The notes beneath the pieces were generated by a model. That model was not told the origin of the DNA. It searched no databases and saw only the letters and a list, made by a program, of their open reading frames with translations. Positions 23,625 through 34,420 of a stretch of DNA of 64,000 nucleotides are shown here, piece by piece. The stretch covers positions 14,489,501 through 14,553,500 of the forward strand of contig NC_088359.1 of assembly GCF_036884655.1 (NCBI RefSeq), given 5' to 3'. The first letter of the stretch is position 1. Each line of letters begins with the position of its first letter. Position numbers and translations under genes: made by a program. The stretch comes from Musa acuminata AAA Group. Lineage: Eukaryota > Streptophyta > Magnoliopsida > Zingiberales > Musaceae.

Positions 23625-24070
23625 TGTTAGTTTGGCAAGTCCCATAGTCCCACATCGGAAAAATGAGGCTTGTCATCTCCAATTGGAACTATAAAAAAGG
23701 GTCTGGGCTTTGAAGTCAGATGCACCACAAGAGGTACCACAAGTGGCACCACAATAAAAACCTAAGTGTTTGCTTTGGTTTAAGTCCATACTCAGTTAAA
23801 TAGTTTGGACTTATAGTTTGGTTTTTCTTGTTTAGTATTTTCAAGTGTTTTATGGCCTAGGAACATCTTCCTAAGGTATTTATAATTGTCCTTCTTTTGC
23901 AGTAGTAATTTGCTCCTCTTTCGTCCGTGGATGTAGGTCAAAGTCAATTGACCGAACCACGTATATCTGGTGTTCTGGTGTTCTTGTCTCGCTTTTATTC
24001 TTTCCGCTTTATTGTCTTGTTGGGTTGCCAAAATTACCTTATGGTAAATTTTCTGGGGCTAGCTCTAACA
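23625..24070 (+). repeat. 3' LTR of element B
   Basis: 446 bp, about 13 substitutions from the 5' LTR. A purine-rich AAGGTGGAGATT polypurine tract lies immediately before it at about 23613-23624. Confidence 0.92.
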
Positions 24071-24323
24071 CCTCGCTTAGAAGTCCTAATCTGCCTATGA
24101 GACAAACAACTTACCTTAGACTTCGGGGACCGGCCAAAGCAAAAGGGGAGTGGAACCGTCAGTCCAGATGAATCCAGAAATGCATTTGATAGCGACAGTC
24201 TTTAAAGGCTCATTTATAGGGTTCCGGAGTCTTCATTCTATTACAGGAGTAGGTTTTGGAAGCCGTCACCAGTATAGAATCAGGTGTATAGAGCCTCGGA
24301 AAGTATGATGTTGGTTTGGGATA
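24071..24323. other. Short filler between elements B and D
   Basis: 253 bp with nothing recognisable. It is cut by the insertion of D, and the sequence resumes at 34421. Confidence 0.5.
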
Positions 24324-24929
24324 TGATAGGGGTAAAAAACTGACTTGACATAACATCCCGGATTTGACGTAATACACCCCCCCACGTCGGACGCCCAGCA
24401 CGGCGCGCTGCCCTAGAAAGAGCATTAACGACGACGTAACACGCACCCATACCCACCGTACTTGGGCCTCCTCGGCTAACCCATCAGGGCCGGCCGAGGC
24501 AGGCAAACGCACCTGCTGGCACCCCCCATACCCTGCGGCAGCTCGGCTCCACACGCAACGTCCACGATGGCGACAGACGCCACCGAAGGTACGGTCCGGC
24601 TCTTGCAGGATGGCCCATCAGGTAACATCAAGCCCCCCTCATAAATTCCCCCCCCCCCGGCTCCCAGCAGGGGGGACCGATTTCTCACTCAATACAATAC
24701 TCCTCCCCACTGACGTAATCGTCGGAGGGGTCGGGCCGAGCCACCGACCCGACCTGTGTGCAGGTACCCGATCGCCGGTAGCTCAGCAAGGCCAAGTTTT
24801 CCAGGCAGGTCCTCGACATCCGCCATCTCAAGGCCTCGGGGAGGGACACGTCCGATTCGAGTCATTTGGAGCCCTGAACCAGCCGCGTCGGCCCCTAGGT
24901 CGCGGCTAAAAAAGTTACATACCGTAACA
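24324..24929 (+). repeat. 5' LTR of element D
   Basis: 606 bp, TGATAGGGG to CCGTAACA. It contains a C-homopolymer near 24648 and a TATA-like CATAAATT at 24640-24647. A primer-site-like TGGCGCTAGAAGGAGGGC starts at 24933, a few bases after the LTR. Confidence 0.92.
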
Positions 24930-24932
24930 GAA

Positions 24933-24950
24933 TGGCGCTAGAAGGAGGGC
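24933..24950 (+). other. Probable primer binding site of element D
   Basis: TGGCGCTAGAAGGAGGGC, starting with the TGG that pairs with a tRNA CCA end, three bases after the LTR. I do not assign the tRNA species. Confidence 0.6.
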
Positions 24951-24958
24951 TCATCCAA

Positions 24959-26416
24959 ATGTAAGGCGATCAGCAAATCTACCCCGGCGGATCCTCAAAT
25001 GCGGAGCTCCCCGCCTTGGGGGAACGGCGTGACGAAACCCACGACGAACGCCCCGCAGCGGTGTCGGAACGCTACTGGCGACTGTTCAACGACCCGGGCT
25101 TGTCGCCCCCTGGCGGCGCACCCGCCGACTCCTCGCAAGTGTCGCCCGAGGCCTTTCATGACCTCGCCCACCAGGTCCGAGCTCTGACAAGCATGGTGCA
25201 GACCATTGTCTCCCAACGAGCCCCTCCGCGTGCGGCGCGGCCCTCGCAGCAACAGGAGACCCCCGACCCGGCCCGCGCGCCACTCCCAGGGCCTCCGGGC
25301 TCGCCTCGAATCCCCACAACTCGACCGGGGAGCAGGGAAGCAGAGGACACGGCGAGCCGCCCCGAGGCCGAGGCTCCGACTGCCGACTCGACGAACGCCC
25401 TACGGGCCCAACTGCGCCTCGTCAGTCAAAGGCTTGACGAGGTACAACAGGAGGTTTGTAAGTCAAAAGGAGAACTCGGGGCGGACGGACACTAAGGATC
25501 TCCGTTCACCCCCGAGATACAGGATCAGGCGATCCCGCCGCATTTCCGCCTCCCCTCTTTCGACGCGTATGACGGCGCGACCGACCCCGCGGACCACGTG
25601 GCCGCTTTTCGGTCCCAGATGGCGCTATTCGGGACTTCAGATGCCCTGATGTGCAGGGCATTCCCGACGACCTTGCGAGGACCAGCTCGCGCGTGGTACA
25701 GTGGCTTGAAGCCAGGGACCATCGCCTCCTTCGATTAGCTCGCCAAGGATTTTGAACTTAACTTCCTCGCGTATGCCCGACCGAAGCCGTCCATGGCATT
25801 GCTCCTGGGGCTCAACCAGAAGGAGGACGAGCCCCCTTTTCACTTTGTGAACCGGTTTACGACGCAAATCCATGGATTGTCGGATGCTCACCCCTCTCTC
25901 TTGATGCTGGCCTTTATGACTAGTCTGCGGCCCTCCAGGTTCTTCTGGTCACTCGTGGAGAGGCCCCCCGTCGCGTTCCCCGAGATGCTCCAACGAGCCA
26001 GTCAGTTCATCGCCGCGGAAACCTGGATGGTCGGAAGGCGGGAGGAGCACAGAAAGGTCAAGTCAGAGCCGCCCCGACAGCAACAACCCACCGCCTCCCG
26101 GCGAAATTTGGACAGGCCCGACCCAAGGCCTCCTCTTCCCGCCTTGAACTCTTCCCGGACTGAGATATTCCTACACGAAAGGGGGAAGGGGCTGCTCAGG
26201 GACCCTCACCCGATGAAGAACCCGCGAGAGCTCGCAGACCGCTCAAAGTATTGCCGGTTCCATCGACAACACGAGCACGACACTGAGCAGTGTTACGAGT
26301 TAAAAAGACAAATCGAGGAGCTCATCCTCAGAGGTCACCTCGGCCAGTACCTCCGGCCGAGCAAGAGGAGTCTCCTCGTCCGGAGGGCCCTGTCGAGCGA
26401 CACATCGATGTCATAG
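24959..26416 (+). pseudogene. gag: Tat-lineage gag with three in-frame stops (element D)
   Basis: Capsid protein of element D. The frame starts with ATG at 24959 but the second codon is TAA (24962-24964). Further stops are TAA at 25493-25495 and TAG at 25736-25738; otherwise the frame runs to 26416. All three fit Gln codons changed by C to T. Visible parts: an acidic and proline-rich N-terminal region with a predicted helix (QLRLVSQRLDEVQQEV), the gag core around residues 210-330 ([37 protein letters not shown]), and a Cys/His motif [15 protein letters not shown] near 431-445. Pol follows in the -1 frame with an overlap of 130 bases. I do not see a convincing slippery heptamer, so the shift may be programmed or may be an indel. 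Confidence 0.85.
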
Positions 26417-29400
26417 CCGGGGGCCCCGCTTCTGAAGGAAGTTCTATGTCGGGCAGGAAGGCCTATGCCCGGGCCGCCGCCGACGAAGCCTCAGGACGCG
26501 GGCCCGAGCCCGAGATCACCTTCCCAACCGGAGCTACTGAGCGACCCCACCACGACGATGCCCTGGTAATATCGGCTAGGGTAGCCAACGCGCAAGTAAG
26601 GAGAATCATGGTCGACACGGGGAGCTCGGCCAACATACTCTACTTTGGCGCCTTCCAGAAGCTGGGCCTAGCCAGGGAAAGTCTAAGCCCGATGTGCTCG
26701 GTGCTCACCGGCTTCACGGGAGATTCAATATCGCCCCTGGGAGCCATTACCCTGCCTCTGACCCTGGGGACCCCGCCGAAATCAAAGACCGTCATGACCA
26801 CCTTTTTGGTGGTCGACCTTCCCACCGCTTACAATACCATACTCGGTCGACCAACCCTCAACAAGGTCAGAGCCGTCGTCTCGACGTACTACCGGACCGT
26901 CAAATTCCCGACTCAGGAGGGGGTCGGGGAAGTCACCGGAAGCCCCCAAGAGTCCAGGCGCTGCTACCTCACCTCCGTCTCATTGAGCAAAAGGGCCAGG
27001 GGAGGGGCGCCTTTGGAAGATCCCCGGGAAGCAAAGAAGCCGGCCCCCCACCCTGAGCCGAGGGGATCCACTGTTGACGTCCCCTTGCGGGAAGCACGGC
27101 CGGATCAGACGGTCAAGGTCGGATCAGAGCTGCCCGAGCGGGAACGGGAACAGCTCGTCGGCCTTCTGCGGGAAAATGCCGACATTTTCGCCCGGGCCCC
27201 GTCGGACATGGAGGGAGTCGACCCGAAGGTCGCGGAGCATCATCTCAATATCCCACCTGACGCTCGTCCGGTGAAGCAAAAGCCCCGGCGCCACGCACCT
27301 GACCGACAACGTGCCATACAAGAGGAGGTGGACCAACTCTTGGCGGCCGGCTTCATAGAAGAAGCCAAATACCCTCAGTGGTTATCCAATGTAGTTCTCG
27401 TGAAAAAACACAATGGAAGCTGGAGGATGTGCGTCGACTACACTAGTCTCAACAGTGCGAGTCCTAAAGACTGCTATCCCCTCCCGAAGATCGACCAGCT
27501 GGTCGACGCGACGGCAGGGCACGCACGCCTCTCTTTCATGGACGCCTATTCAAGATACAATCAGATCAGGATGGCGCCCGAAGACAGGGAACACACGGCT
27601 TTCCTCACCGATCAAGGGATATACTTCTACAAGGTCATGCCGTTCGGGTTGAAAAATGCCGGAGCCACGTACCAGAGGACGGTAAACAAGATGTTTGCCC
27701 CTCAAATCGGGAGGAACATGAAAGTCTACGTGGACGACATGATTGTGAAAAGAAGAGAGGCCGGAACACACCTTGCCGACCTAGCCGAGGCCTTCGCCAC
27801 GCTACGCAAGTTCGGCATGTGGCTCAACCCCACAAAGTGCGCTTTCGGCGTCACCTCCGGGAAATTCCTGGGGTTCATTGTACACTAGAGAGGAATCGAT
27901 GCCAACCCGGAGAAAGTACAGGCAATAATCGATATGCAGTCCCCTCGGACGGTTAAGGACCTACAACGACTCAACGGTAGACTTGTCGCCCTATCTCGCT
28001 TCCTCGCTCGATCGGGCGATCGCTGCCTCCCTTTCTTCAAGGCGCTCAAAGACCCGAAGAACATTTAATGGACATCGGAATGCGAGGAGGCTTTGAAACA
28101 GATGAAGCAGCACCTGGCCAGCCTCCCTCGACTCGCCTCTGTCTTCCCCGGCGAGAAGCTGGGGCTCTATCTGGCGGCCTCTCTGCACGCAGTTAGCTCC
28201 GTCCTCGTGAAGGAAAGCTCCGGCACACAACTCCCGATCTACTACGTCAGCCATGTCCTGAGTGGACCTGAGGAGCATTACCCGCCGATAGAAAAACTCG
28301 CACTCGCCCTGGTGCTCTCGGCTTGGAAATTGCGCCCCTACTTCCAAGCACACTCGGTGGAAGTCGTCACCGACCAACCTCTCCGGCAGATCTTAACAAA
28401 GTACGATGTTGCAGGTCGGCTCCTCAGATGGGCGGTGGAGCTTGGTGAACATGATATCAGTTACGCGCCCAGAACCGCCATCAAGGCCCAGGCGGTAACT
28501 GACTTCATCGTGGAATTAGCTCGGGTGGACAAACACCTCGAGGGAGCTCCCGAGGCTTGGACCCTACACGTGGACGGCTCGGCCAACTCAAGGGGTGCCG
28601 GAGCTGGGCTGGTCCTTCTCGCTCCCGACGGACGCTCATTCGAGCGCTCCCTCCGCTTCGGGTTTAAAGCCACCAACAATGAGGCGGAGTATGAAGCACT
28701 CCTAGCAAGACTAAGGCTGGCCCTCGAGATGCAGGTGGCCGCGATACACGTCCTCACTGACTTGCAACTCGTGGCCGAACAGCTCAGCGATGGATATGAA
28801 GCTCGTGACGCAACCATGGCCAAATATCTGGCGCGGGTAAGGGATCTAGCCGTGAAATTCCCTCACTTTACATTATCTAATGTTCCGAGGGAGGAAAACG
28901 GACGAGCCGACGCGCTCGCTAAGCTGGCGTCAAGGCGAACCCCCGAAGCGTGGCCAGAGATGGAGGAGCTTCCCGCTCCCGCCATTGAGGTGGCAACCAC
29001 GGCCCCAGGCGGTGCGCCGACCACATGGGTGCAGGAGCTGTTGCGCTTCAAGCGGGACGGAACCCTTCCCCTCGACGAAGGCGCAGCTCGACGTCTGCGC
29101 CGCACGCACGCGTGGTACACCGAGGAAAGTGGTCGGCTTTACAAACGATCCTTCACCTACCCCCTCCTGAGGTGTTTGGAGCCTGACAAAGCCCGGACAG
29201 TCCTGGCTAAAACTCACGAGGGGATCTGCGGCGAACACATTGGCGGACGGACCCTGGCGCACAAGATACTCCGCTAAGGCTACTACTGGCCAACCATGTG
29301 TCGAGACGTAAAAACTTACGTGCAGCGGTGCGGCTCATGGCAACGACATGCCCGCGCACCCCGACAGCCTGCGGTTCCGCTCAGTCCCATCGACTGCGCA

Positions 29401-30261
29401 TGGCCATTCGCCCAGTGGGGACTGGACCTCCTCGGCCCCTTCCCACCGGCCTCTGGACAGCGGAAGTACATAATTGTGGGAGTAGACTACTTCACAAAGT
29501 GGGTCGAGGCCGAGCCACTGGCTACGACGACGGAGCACCAAATGGAGAAATTCGTTTGGAAAAACCTTGTGACCCAGTTCGGGTTGCCCAGGGCCATTGT
29601 CACCGACAACGGACCTCAGTTCGCCGGCACGAGGTTCCGGGAATTCTGCGCCGATCATGGCATTCAACTAAGGTTCAGTTCGGTGGCCCACCCTCAGACG
29701 AACGGGTTGGCCGAGGTAACCAACCGGTCCATCCTGGATGGCCTCAGAAGAAGAGTGTCCGCAGCCCGATCGACCTGGACGGACGAGCTCCCCAGCGTGC
29801 TGTGGTCGCTGCGCACCACCCCCAAAACTGTGACCGGAGAATCCCCGTATAGCTTGACTTTCGGGACCGAGGCCGTCCTACCGCCCGAGATGACTGTTGC
29901 CACACTTCGAACAAGGAGCTACGAACAGGAGCCCTCGAACTAGGGACTCCGCGCCAGCCTCGACGTGCTCGAGGAGCGACGCGCCGACGCACACCTGAAG
30001 GCCCTCTCTCACCAGAGAGCCGTCGCAAGGGTCTACAACAGAAAGGTGCAACCCAGACCAGTCAGGTTAGGCGATCTAGTCCTACGGAGGGCCGAAGTCA
30101 GCGACCCGACCCGAACGAGGGGGAAGCTGGCCCCCAAGTGGGAGGGACCTTACCGGGTCACCGGCGTGGTTCGACCAGGTACCTATCGACTCACAACGAT
30201 GGACGGTTCCTCCCTGCCGAGGAATTGGAACATCCAGAACCTTAAAAAATTCTTCGTCTGA
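26287..30261 (+). pseudogene. pol: Tat-lineage pol: protease, RT, two RNase H, integrase, four stops (element D)
   Basis: One frame of about 1325 codons interrupted by TAG 27886-27888, TAA 28066-28068, TAA 29275-29277 and TAG 29941-29943, all of the Gln-to-stop type. Domains in order: aspartic protease ([14 protein letters not shown], about 26608), RT ([26 protein letters not shown], catalytic YVDDMIVK at about 27727), and RNase H (LPIYYVSHVLSG region). A second, archaeal-type RNase H follows (LHVDGSANSRGAGAGLVL, NNEAEYEALLARL, REENGRADALAKLAS; about 28565-28935). Integrase has core motifs LDLLGPF, VTDNGPQF and GLAEVTNRS. In the integrase zinc finger the last Cys is Trp (CGSWQRHA, about 29330), a damaging change. 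The double RNase H places it in the Tat group. Confidence 0.9.
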
Positions 30262-30493
30262 GGTCCCGGGCAACCGCTCAAGAGTCGAAGTTGTGCAATT
30301 TTTGAAGTTTAAAAGACACTGGGAAAAGGTTCTTTTATTCACGAAGCATAGGATTACAAGACCCGACTTTCGAAAGACATACTGGGAGAAAGTTTTCTTT
30401 ATAAAGCAAGGGGTTACAACTGTGAGCAGACCCGAAGGGCACAAAAGTTACAAAATGCGGAAGCTGCCCGGCTGAGCTGACCTCCAGACCGCC
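30262..30493. other. Gap between pol and the antisense gene
   Basis: Convergent intergenic stretch of 232 bp between the pol stop and the stop of the antisense gene. It holds the antisense poly(A) signal and, on the plus strand, a near-repeat of a 'gggaaaaggttc/gggagaaagttt' phrase (about 30321 and 30383). No coding sequence. Confidence 0.6.
30334..30339 (-). terminator. AATAAA poly(A) signal for the antisense gene
   Basis: AATAAA on the minus strand, about 155 bases after the antisense stop codon. It is consistent with 3'-end formation of the spliced antisense transcript. Confidence 0.5.
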
Positions 30494-32622
30494 CTAACCG
30501 TCGCATCCCCCCACGCCATCATCGAAGGGAACTTCCTCCGGCATGTCCACATCCAAGTCCTCAGGATGCGAGACAAACGGATCTGCCTCCACTTCCAGCC
30601 CGGGATGGCTCGTCTGGAACCGGCCAAGGGAGATTCGGTACCTGTACTCATAGGTAACCTGCCCCAACCGAGCCAGCCCGAGCTGGAAGCCCGGTGACTG
30701 TTTATAGGCCTCGATTATCTCCTTCTCTTTCTCCAGCCGCCGCTCCCGCTCGGCCGCCAGGGCTTCCGAGGCCCCCTTCACGTCAGCCTGGGCGCCCTCT
30801 AGCCGCTGGATCAGGGCGGCCGCCTCGCCTCGGGCCAGACGAGCCTCTGACTGCGCTCCCTCCAGGAGTCCCCGGAGATTGACTTTCTCCTCCTCGGTCG
30901 CCCTCGCCTCGGACCTTAAGCGAAGGACCTCGGCCTCCAGCGCCAACGCGCGCTCGTCGGTCGCCCCTGCCTCAGCTCGGAGAGGCGTCGCCTCCGCCTC
31001 GAGCTCCGAGGAGCGCTGCTCGGCCGCCGCAACCGCCTCCGGAGCTGCCCCGGCCCGAACCTCCTCGAGCTGCTTGCGCAGCTCGGCATTGCGGTCGCAC
31101 AAAATTCCAAGGGCCCGACCCGCATCGCGAACACGGTCAGCCAGTGCCATCGCGTAGTGCTGGCCCTGCAAGAAGAAAGTCAGAACGACCCTCGAGAGCA
31201 CCACAAGTCGGAAGCCGACAGTGGAACACTTACCCACAGCAGCGACTTCACGGACTTCCCGAGCAGGACGTCGGACGGCAGAGTGTACATTTCGCGGGCC
31301 AGATCAGGATGCAGCCCCCCTCGGACGAACACAGCCGCGGTCTCCCCGTCGGCCCACACCCGGGTCCCGCGGGTCAGCCCCCCCCAGCGGGCTACCAACC
31401 GGTCAGAAGGCTGGCCCTCGGAAAGTTCGCCCATCAGGCGCGCCTGGTAAAAGTCGTTCGGCGGCCCCGCGGGAAGACGGCACAAGTCCCGGATCGAGGG
31501 CTCCTGAGGCGCCTTTCCTGCAATCACGTTGCTCGGGCTTGCCTCGCCCCGACCTCGCCCCCCTCGCCTATCGTGCGAGCCCGACTCCGCCGCCTCTGCG
31601 CTCCCCTGAGCCCTTGGGGGAGTCGGTTTCTTCGCAGCAGCGACCTTGGCCTTCTTCCGAGGGCGGACGTCCTCGAGATCCACCGGCGCCTCCCTAGTGC
31701 CGACGCTCGGGCCGACCCGGCGCCGCGGAGATACGGCGGGCGAAATGCGTCTTCCACGCACTACAGCAAGGTTCACCATCTCTGCACAAGCATAAAGACC
31801 TCGGTCAGTATCCCGAAAGAGAAAAGCAAAACTGGAGGGCCCAGCGCCACCTTCTCAACGCATACCTCGAGGTACTGGGCTCAAGCCCGCCTCGACCAGC
31901 CATGCCTCGGTCATCCTTCGGATGACTCTGGAAGACGGGAGGATCTCCTTCAATCTTCGGAGGGCTCCAAGCTCCCCCTCATCCAAAGCTGGGGCAGTGT
32001 TATCAACTGCGCGCGCCGCCCACCGGAGTCCGAAGCTCCAACTCTTCGGATGGTAAACGTAGAAGAAGCGCTCCTTCCACCCCTTGTTGCTGGAAGGAGC
32101 CCCACAGACACGGAAACCCGGTCGGGCGGACAAGTAATAACCCCCCGACCCTTTGGACAGACGGAAACAGGAGAGGAAAAGGGACCGGCTCGGGGCGATC
32201 TGGGCATAGTAGCATTCCCCGAGGAACGCCACCAGATAGCGCCAAGAATTCGGCGCCATCTGAGAAGGAGAAATGCGCCACCACGCGACGCAGGCAGTAA
32301 TGACAGGGTGCAATGGAAGGCGCAGCCCGCCCTCGAAGGCATCTACAGTTAGGGCGAAGCCCTTAGGTATAGGATCATACGCCCGCTGCCCCGGCTCAGG
32401 GGCAATGAGCGCGAACTCCGCTGGGATACCGTAACGGTCCCGGAGGAGACCGAGCGACGACTCGCTCACGGTGGAGTCGAGGTCGTGCGGCCACATAAGC
32501 GATTCGAGGGCTTTGGTGGCCCTTTCCTCGGACGACGAACGGGAGCTCGCCAATGCCACCTCCTCACCGGCGGCACCGGAAAGAGGAGGCAGAGAAGGAG
32601 AGGACGAAGGAGGGGAAGCCAT
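30494..32622 (-). CDS. Three-exon antisense gene of element D, Tat-type extra protein
   Basis: Predicted spliced gene: exon 1 32622-31866, exon 2 31781-31234, exon 3 31165-30494. Intron 1 (31865-31782, 84 bp) has donor GTATGC and acceptor TTGTGCAG; intron 2 (31233-31166, 68 bp) has the consensus donor GTAAGT and acceptor TTCTTCTTGCAG. The exon lengths 757, 548 and 672 give one open frame of 658 residues plus stop, with no break at either junction. The N-terminal part (DAFEGGLRLPLHPVITACVA, NSWRYLVAFLGECYYAQ) resembles the 'putative gypsy type transposon' domain (PF04195) known from Tat-lineage antisense ORFs. The middle is basic (PRKKAKVAAAKK, nuclear-signal-like), the C-terminal third is an Ala/Glu/Arg-rich coiled coil, and the tail is acidic. 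Function is not known. Unlike gag-pol on the other strand it has no stop codon. Confidence 0.8.
31166..31233 (-). other. Predicted intron 2 of the antisense gene
   Basis: 68 bp, GTAAGT to TTGCAG, phase 0. Pyrimidine-rich acceptor tract. Removing it joins SLLW to GQHYAM; reading through would end in 17 codons. Confidence 0.8.
31782..31865 (-). other. Predicted intron 1 of the antisense gene
   Basis: 84 bp, GTATGC to TGTGCAG, splitting a codon after its first base. Without splicing the frame stops three codons past the donor (GMR then stop). Confidence 0.78.
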
Positions 32623-33059
32623 CCTTACCGAGTTTTTGGGAAGGTAGGGCGGCTGAAGAAGCGCTGGGCCAGGTCACACAAAGAGGCTATTGAAGCAAAT
32701 ACAGGTGCCAAGAAGTGAAAGGGACCGACGGAGCGCTACTTATAGCCTGTTTCCCGCCGAAACGACGACCCTTCCTCTTCTGAAGCGCGCTGCGAAGATG
32801 CAAAAGTCGCATCACCATAACTTCGGCCGGCGCGGCTCTTAATTACAACACGGTGCGAAGTACGGAGCCCCTAATCATATCAACCTCAAAAACCGGCGAC
32901 GCCCGAAAGGTATGGCCCTTTGACCTTCCCCAGGCAAAAGGCGACCCGACTACCCACCCCCGCACAACGGTCGAAACGACCAAACTCTGGACCAAAAGCC
33001 AAGTATCGCCTCGGTCATGTTACGCCCGGAGCCATCGCCCCGGTCGCAGCCCACCTGCA
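32623..33059. other. Antisense-gene promoter region and spacer in element D
   Basis: About 440 bp between the antisense start codon and the 64-bp array. It holds the TATA-like box listed separately. Plus-strand ORFs that start here and run on into the tandem array are artefacts of repeat composition. Confidence 0.55.
32738..32746 (-). promoter_or_regulatory. TATA-like box of the antisense gene
   Basis: Minus strand CTATAAGTA, about 115 bases upstream of the antisense ATG at 32622, a normal distance for a plant core promoter. It suggests the antisense gene is transcribed independently of the LTRs. Confidence 0.5.
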
Positions 33060-33600
33060 CCGAGCGCCTCGGTCAATCTCTCCCGAGACACACCTACGCA
33101 GTCACCCCGCCTGCGTTGTGCTCCTCGGTCCTCGGCTTTGCGCCTCCCGAGACACGCCTGCGCGGTCACCCCGCCTGCGTTGTGCTCCTCGGTCCTCGGC
33201 TTTGCGCCTCCCGAGACACACCTGCGCGATCACCCCGCCTGCGTTGTGCTCCTCGGTTCTCGGCTTTGCGCCTCCCGAGACACACCTGCGCGGTCACCCC
33301 GCCTGCGTTGTGCTTCTCGGCCCTCGGCTTTGCGCCTCCCGAGACACACCTGTGCGGTCACCCCGCCTGCGTTGTGCTTCTCGGCCCTCGGCTTTGCGCC
33401 TCCCGAGACACACCTGCGCGGTCACCCCGCCTGCATTGTGCTTCTCGGCCCTCGGCTTTGCGCCTCCCGAGACACACCTGCGCGGTCACCCCGCCTGCGT
33501 TGTGCTCCTCGGTCCTCGGCTTTGCGCCTCCCGAGACACACCTGCGTGGTCACCCCGCCTGCGTGGTGCTTCTCGGCCCTCGGCTTTGCGCCTCCCGACC
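33060..33600. repeat. 64-bp GC-rich tandem array in element D
   Basis: Eight near-identical 64-bp units start at 33110, 33174, 33238, 33302, 33366, 33430, 33494 and 33558 (the last is shorter and rearranged), preceded by a diverged partial unit. Each carries CCTCGGCTTTGCGCCTCCCG. As 64 is not a multiple of three, repeats cycle through all frames and produce three overlapping ORFs of 226-303 codons which I regard as spurious. The array lies between the antisense gene and the 3' LTR, the hypervariable region where Tat elements often carry tandem repeats. Confidence 0.95.
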
Positions 33601-33811
33601 CTCGTCGGCCCTATTGGCCCCGAGTCCGACCCCGTTCGGCCTCCCGACCGAGTTGTGTCCCGGCCCAGCACTGCTCGAGAAACGTTCACGCGACTAACCC
33701 ATCCACAGCGCACCTCTCAGACCCACCTGAGCAGCACGATTGAAGCAGGGAGCCATGTGTCGAACTCCTTACGTGCAAAACCAACGCATAGCTCCTTTCG
33801 GGTGGGGCATA

Positions 33812-34420
33812 TGATAGGGGTAAAAAACTGACTTGACATAACACCCCGAATTTGACGTAATACACCCCCCCACGTCGGACGCCCAGCACGGCGCGCTGCC
33901 CCAGAAAGAGCATTAACGACGACGCAACACGCACCCATACCCACCGTACTTGGGCCTCCTCGGCTGACCCATCAGGGCCGGCCGAGGTAGGCAAACGCAC
34001 CTGCTGGCACCCCCCATACCTTGCGGCAGCTCGGCTCCACACGCAACGTCCACGACGGCGACAGACGCCACCGAAGGTACGGTCCGGCTCTTGCAGGATG
34101 GCCCATTAGGTAACATCAAGCCCCCCTCATAAATACCCCCCCCCCCCCCGGCTCCCAGCAGGGGGGACCGATTTCTCACTCAATACAATACTCCTCCCCA
34201 CTGACGTAATCGTCGGAGGGGTCGGGCCGAGCCACCGACCCGACCTGTGTGCAGGTACCCGATCGCCGGTAGCTCAGCAAGGCCAAGTTTTCTAGGCAGG
34301 TCCTCGACATCCGCCATCTTAAGGCCTCGGGGAGGGACACGTCCGATTCGAGTCATTTGGAGCCCTGAACCAGCCGCGTCGGCCCCTAGGTCGCGGCTAA
34401 AAAAGTTACATACCGTAACA
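33812..34420 (+). repeat. 3' LTR of element D
   Basis: 609 bp, about 98 percent identical to the 5' LTR. It is preceded by a purine-rich GGGTGGGGCATA (about 33800-33811), the probable polypurine tract. Confidence 0.92.

Larger units (their letters stand above)
20373..24075 (+). mobile_element. Copia element B, RT-less, same family as A
   Basis: 3693-bp element (20378-24070), plus strand. The two 446-bp LTRs differ at about 13 positions (near 3 percent), so it is older than C. Flanks are CCTCA (20373-20377) and CCTCG (24071-24075), a 5-bp target duplication with one change. Internally it has gag with a stop codon, a frameshift before the zinc knuckle, a protease-integrase frame, and then a deletion that fuses the first residues of RT to the last residues of RNase H. 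It is the same family as A, which leaves the left edge in the opposite orientation. Confidence 0.9.

Noticed and set aside
26284..26416. Programmed -1 frameshift site between gag and pol of D
   Set aside because: The overlap and frame relation fit, but I found no X XXY YYZ heptamer in the gag frame; an indel is as likely.
31144..32352. 402-codon plus-strand ORF opposite the antisense gene
   Set aside because: It is a GC-rich shadow. The minus strand has spliced, in-frame exons and family similarity.
32853..33831. Three overlapping plus-strand ORFs of 226-303 codons
   Set aside because: They read through the 64-bp tandem array in all three frames with the same peptide phrases. This is composition, not genes.
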